The notes beneath the pieces are model-generated. The model did no database searches. It saw nothing but the letters and a program-made list of their open reading frames with translations, and was not told the DNA's origin. Positions 6,514 through 9,267 of a DNA stretch of 9,267 bases are shown one piece after another (the first letter of the stretch is position 1; every line of letters begins with the position of its first letter). The translations under genes were made by a program, and so were the position numbers. The stretch is from an uncultured Oscillospiraceae bacterium. GTDB lineage: Bacteria > Bacillota > Clostridia > Oscillospirales > Acutalibacteraceae. The DNA lies in assembly GCA_900552265.1 (NCBI GenBank), contig URZE01000012.1, positions 1 through 9,267 on the forward strand, read 5' to 3'.

Positions 6514-8739
6514 TTATGCAGTTGTTTTTTCTTTGTGAATAAATCCTACCGTTACAGTTGTTCCGGGAGGAACTTCGGTTCCTTCGGGAATGCTTTGCGT
6601 TGCCGCTACGACATATGAATCTGTTAAATTTGTTCCCGAAAGCTTAATATTAAGATTCGCAGAAACCACCGCTTTATTTACCTCAAATACCGAAAGACCT
6701 ATTAATTTTGGAACTTTTACAGTGGATGATTTGCTTTCGTTATCAGTGTAAAGTACTATAGTTCCGTCTTTTGGAATTTGTGCAGACGATTCGGGGAGCT
6801 GTGAAATTACGGTTTCTCCACTGCCTATTACGACAGGTTTAAGAGATTCGTTTATAGCCGCTGCTTTGGCATCATTAACAGATTTCCCCACAAGATCAGG
6901 AGCTTTTGCATCCAGTGTTTTAAGTTCTTCTTCGGTATAAATCTTTTCAATTCCCATGTAAGGAAGAATATCTTGCATTGCTTTTGCGAAGACCGGTGCA
7001 GCAATTGCGTTTCCGTAATAATAATCGCCTTTTGGGGTATCGAAAAATACAAGCATTGCTATTTTGGGATCTTCTGCGGGAGCAAATCCGCAGAAAGAGG
7101 AGATGTAATCCTTTTCTCCTGGGGTACTTAATCCTATTTTTTCGGAAGTACCTGTTTTTCCTGCCACTCGATATCCCGGAACATACGCATTTTTTGCAGC
7201 TCCGCTTACTGCGTTTTCGTGTAGCATTGCAGTAACTCTTTTTGCGGTTTTTTCTGAAATTGCCTTTCTTTTTACTATAGGTTCTACGGTCTTTACGATA
7301 TTGCCGTCACTGTCAAGTATTTCTTTTACCATATGTGGTTGAACGACATTTCCGCCGTTTGCAATAGTCGCCGCTGCGGTAATCATTTGAATCGGAGTTA
7401 TACCGAAATTTTGACCCATTGATGCAACAGCCAAATCGGTGAGACTCATAGATCCGTCTTTGTTAAAGAATATGTCTTCGGATTCTCCGGGTAGGTCTAT
7501 ATTTGTTTTGTTGTGGAAACCGAAAGCTTTGTAGAAATTGAAGAAATGTTCCACTCCTATTTTTTGACCGATTGTAATAAAGGCAGGATTGCAAGAATGG
7601 CACAGTGCTTCGACTAAATTTTGAGTTCCGTGTCCGCTTCGTTTGTGACAACGTATCGTTTGACCACCTTCGCACGCTTTAATGGAGCCGTTGCAGTTGA
7701 ATGTAGATTGTTCATTTACTACGTCAAGTTCAAGGCCCATAGAAGCAGTTACCATTTTAAATACTGATCCTGGATAATAAGTGTCACTGACTGCTTTGTT
7801 GCGCCACTGTTTGCTGAGAGCTTCACTTTTGGCTTTTGCTTTTTCTTCCTCGGGTAAAGAATCGATATGAGCTTGTTCTTCGGGGTCGGCGATTTTAAAA
7901 GGTTCATTCGGATCGAAATCTCCTTTAACAGCCATACCAAGAATTTCACCCGTTTTAACATCCATTGCTATTGCAGCGGCTCTGTTTTTTACTTTGTTGT
8001 TTATTACGCCTTCTTCAAGATTTTTTTCCATAAAATGCTGGATAGTTTCATCTATGCAAAGTTTAAGACTTTTTCCCGGTTTCGGAGATATCATTTGTTC
8101 ATAGTCAAATGGCATTTCGGTACCTATCGCATTTTTTGCGGTTAAAATTCTTCCCGGTTCACCTTTTAAAGTCTTGTCGTAGTAAGCTTCTATTCCTGCA
8201 AGACCTTGACTGTCCGCACCTGTGAAACCTATTACCGGAGCGGCAAAACTTCCGCATGGATAGTAACGTTTGTAGTCCTCTATCAGACGTATCCCGCTGT
8301 CAATTTTATGATTTTTTTTAAATTCTATTATTTTATCTTTTACATCGCTTTCTACTTTTTTCTTTATTATGGTGTAACATGACTTCTTTCCCGCAAGCTC
8401 CATAAGTTTGTTTTTGTCTATGTCTAAAATTTCGTGCATACCCTGGCAAATTGTTTCTTTTTTTTCTTCCGTATTTATGTAAGCAGGCTCGAGTACAACT
8501 GTCCAAACCGTAGCACTTTGAGCGAGAGGTTTCATATTGCGGTCGTAAATAGTTCCACGCTGGGCATTTATTTTGGTATCAGCCATTTGCTGAGTAGAAG
8601 CCATTTGTTGAAGATATTCGCCTTGAAAAAGTTGTAAATTTACCAATCGTATTATTAGAACGGCGAAACAAAAAAATACTAAAAATCCAAGTACTACTAA
8701 TGACCTTCGCCACATTCTTACGGTAGTTCCTTTTGCCAA
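6514..8739 (-). CDS. spoVD: SpoVD-like class B penicillin-binding protein with two PASTA domains
   Basis: A membrane-anchored transpeptidase that cross-links peptidoglycan outside the cell. Numbered from TTG 8739 (741 aa): basic N-terminus, one membrane anchor (about 13-33), dimerisation domain with Arg-Gly-Thr-Ile-Tyr-Asp-Arg (61-67) and Gly-Leu-Ala-Gly-Ile-Glu (179-184), then the transpeptidase domain with SVFK (catalytic S325), SCN (382-384) and KTG (528-530). Two PASTA domains follow (about 613-666 and 675-733). C364 and C383 lie 39 and 58 residues after the catalytic Ser, nearly the spacing of the redox-controlled Cys pair of Bacillus subtilis SpoVD. Two PASTA domains, however, are more like the division PBP PbpB, so a division role is possible. 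Start: GTG 8748 has GGGG only 1 nt upstream, so TTG 8739 (10 nt from GGGG) is preferred; ATG 8715 is a third option. First gene of the cell-wall operon. Confidence 0.9.
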   Translation of the reverse strand: MAKGTTVRMWRRSLVVLGFLVFFCFAVLIIRLVNLQLFQGEYLQQMASTQQMADTKINAQRGTIYDRNMKPLAQSATVWTVVLEPAYINTEEKKETICQGMHEILDIDKNKLMELAGKKSCYTIIKKKVESDVKDKIIEFKKNHKIDSGIRLIEDYKRYYPCGSFAAPVIGFTGADSQGLAGIEAYYDKTLKGEPGRILTAKNAIGTEMPFDYEQMISPKPGKSLKLCIDETIQHFMEKNLEEGVINNKVKNRAAAIAMDVKTGEILGMAVKGDFDPNEPFKIADPEEQAHIDSLPEEEKAKAKSEALSKQWRNKAVSDTYYPGSVFKMVTASMGLELDVVNEQSTFNCNGSIKACEGGQTIRCHKRSGHGTQNLVEALCHSCNPAFITIGQKIGVEHFFNFYKAFGFHNKTNIDLPGESEDIFFNKDGSMSLTDLAVASMGQNFGITPIQMITAAATIANGGNVVQPHMVKEILDSDGNIVKTVEPIVKRKAISEKTAKRVTAMLHENAVSGAAKNAYVPGYRVAGKTGTSEKIGLSTPGEKDYISSFCGFAPAEDPKIAMLVFFDTPKGDYYYGNAIAAPVFAKAMQDILPYMGIEKIYTEEELKTLDAKAPDLVGKSVNDAKAAAINESLKPVVIGSGETVISQLPESSAQIPKDGTIVLYTDNESKSSTVKVPKLIGLSVFEVNKAVVSANLNIKLSGTNLTDSYVVAATQSIPEGTEVPPGTTVTVGFIHKEKTTA

Positions 8740-8798
8740 ATATTTCACACCCCATATGTTAATAAGCTCTGTTTTTTTATTTTGATTTATTGTTATAT

Positions 8799-8827
8799 AT
8801 TTTAATACTTATTTTCAGATTAAACAA
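8799..8827 (-). promoter_or_regulatory. Candidate promoter of the cell-wall operon
   Basis: On the minus strand, TTGTTT (8827-8822) and TAAAAT (8804-8799) are spaced by 17 nt, about 60 nt before the PBP start. The -35 box matches the consensus at only three of six bases, and the region is very AT-rich, so this is tentative. No terminator or other gene separates it from the PBP gene. Confidence 0.35.
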
Positions 8828-8967
8828 GTTATTACATTTATGACCTGGCATTTTGCAATTTATACTGTAACGAAAAATAAAAACATGATGACTAAATAGG
8901 TAATTGTTACATTGGTTCATTCTTAATTAGATTTTATATTTATTTTTAAATTTACATTAATAAATAG

Positions 8968-8996
8968 TTTACATTTGTTTGCTAATATGATATAAT
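8968..8996 (+). promoter_or_regulatory. Strong sigma-A promoter of the divergent secreted-protein gene
   Basis: TTTACA (8968-8973) and a perfect TATAAT (8991-8996) are separated by exactly 17 nt, and TG precedes the -10 box by one base (8988-8989). This is a near-consensus, extended -10 promoter. Transcription would start near 9003, about 26 nt before the ATG at 9029. Confidence 0.85.
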
Positions 8997-9028
8997 CAAA
9001 TTAAAATAATATAAAAAGGAGTTTAATC

Positions 9029-9267
9029 ATGATTAAAAAAAGTAAAAAATGTTTAGCTTTAATTCTTTCTGGGGCTGCAGTAAGTTCTTTTATGGGAAAT
9101 TTTGGTGCTGTTGCCATGGACCCTTCGCCTGCCGCGGCAGCAGCTGCTAGTGCGCCGAGAGGAAGTGCATGGAGTAACCCATTGGCGTTACAAGCTTTGC
9201 GTCATCAAAGTGATACGGGTATCACTGAAGAAGATCTTGAAAAACCTTGGGTAAGACATGCTTTTGA
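9029..9267 (+). CDS. Secreted protein of unknown function, N-terminal part only
   Basis: The gene starts at ATG 9029, 7 nt after AAGGAG (9016-9021), and runs off the window after 79 complete codons without a stop. Residues 1-29 are a Sec signal peptide: five Lys in the first seven residues, a hydrophobic core to about 25, and Ala-Val-Ala (27-29) as cleavage site before Met-Asp. The mature part opens with a Pro/Ala-rich stretch (32-43, six Ala in a row coded by mixed codons), followed by a more ordinary, charged sequence from about residue 44. I recognise no domain in the visible part. It is divergent from the cell-wall operon and shares its 280-bp upstream region. Like the gene at 54 it has an extended -10 promoter and encodes an exported protein of unknown family. 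Confidence 0.8.
   Translation, partial: MIKKSKKCLALILSGAAVSSFMGNFGAVAMDPSPAAAAAASAPRGSAWSNPLALQALRHQSDTGITEEDLEKPWVRHAF

Noticed and set aside
6490..6523. Inverted repeat AACTGCA / TGCAGTT spanning the PBP stop codon and the PBP-mraY gap.
   Set aside because: Only 7 bp with a 20-nt loop, and no T-run follows on the minus strand, so it is not a terminator. It is probably chance.
8900..8910. Small palindrome GTAA-TTG-TTAC in the divergent promoter region, considered as an operator.
   Set aside because: Four-base arms in AT-rich DNA are expected by chance, it does not overlap either promoter, and it matches no regulator site I know.
1..9267. CRISPR arrays, tRNA or rRNA genes, insertion sequences, phage genes or a defence system.
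   Set aside because: No regularly spaced repeats, cloverleaf-like segments, transposase motifs or terminal inverted repeats were seen. The window is a housekeeping cell-wall locus with flanking orphan genes.

Overview
The window comes from a low-GC Gram-positive bacterium, most likely a member of the Clostridia (Bacillota). The evidence is the AT-rich base composition, the strong GGAGG-type ribosome binding sites, and a cell-wall gene order (PASTA-type class B PBP, mraY, ftsW, murG) with SpoVD-like features. The genus cannot be told from this sequence.

Layout, left to right. (1) Positions 1-751, plus strand: a single gene for a secreted protein of unknown function, with an extended -10 promoter and a strong intrinsic terminator. 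(2) Positions 853-1130, minus strand: a compact unit not previously obvious, made of a sigma-A-like promoter, a GTG-started 54-codon ORF with a good ribosome binding site, and a hairpin/U-tract terminator. (3) Positions 1201-8827, minus strand: a six-gene run in the order PBP, mraY, ftsW, murG, NifU-like iron-sulfur scaffold, GGGtGRT-family protein. (4) Positions 8968-9267, plus strand: a divergent gene for another secreted, Ala/Pro-rich protein, cut by the window end.

The first four genes of the run make and polymerise the lipid-linked peptidoglycan precursor. MraY makes lipid I, MurG makes lipid II, FtsW (SEDS) polymerises glycan strands and the PBP cross-links them. The PBP carries the cysteine pair that marks SpoVD, including a Ser-Cys-Asn motif, so the PBP/FtsW pair may serve spore cortex synthesis, division, or both. 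The usual neighbours murD, murE, murF, ftsL, rsmH and mraZ are absent from this stretch.

The most interesting point is the tail of this operon. The murG stop codon overlaps the GTG start of the NifU-like gene by four bases (GTGA), and 31 nt after that gene comes a GGGtGRT-family gene. These last two encode a poorly understood pair, here apparently co-transcribed and translationally coupled with a lipid II synthase. Four of the six operon genes appear to start with TTG or GTG, with well-placed ribosome binding sites deciding the start in most of them.
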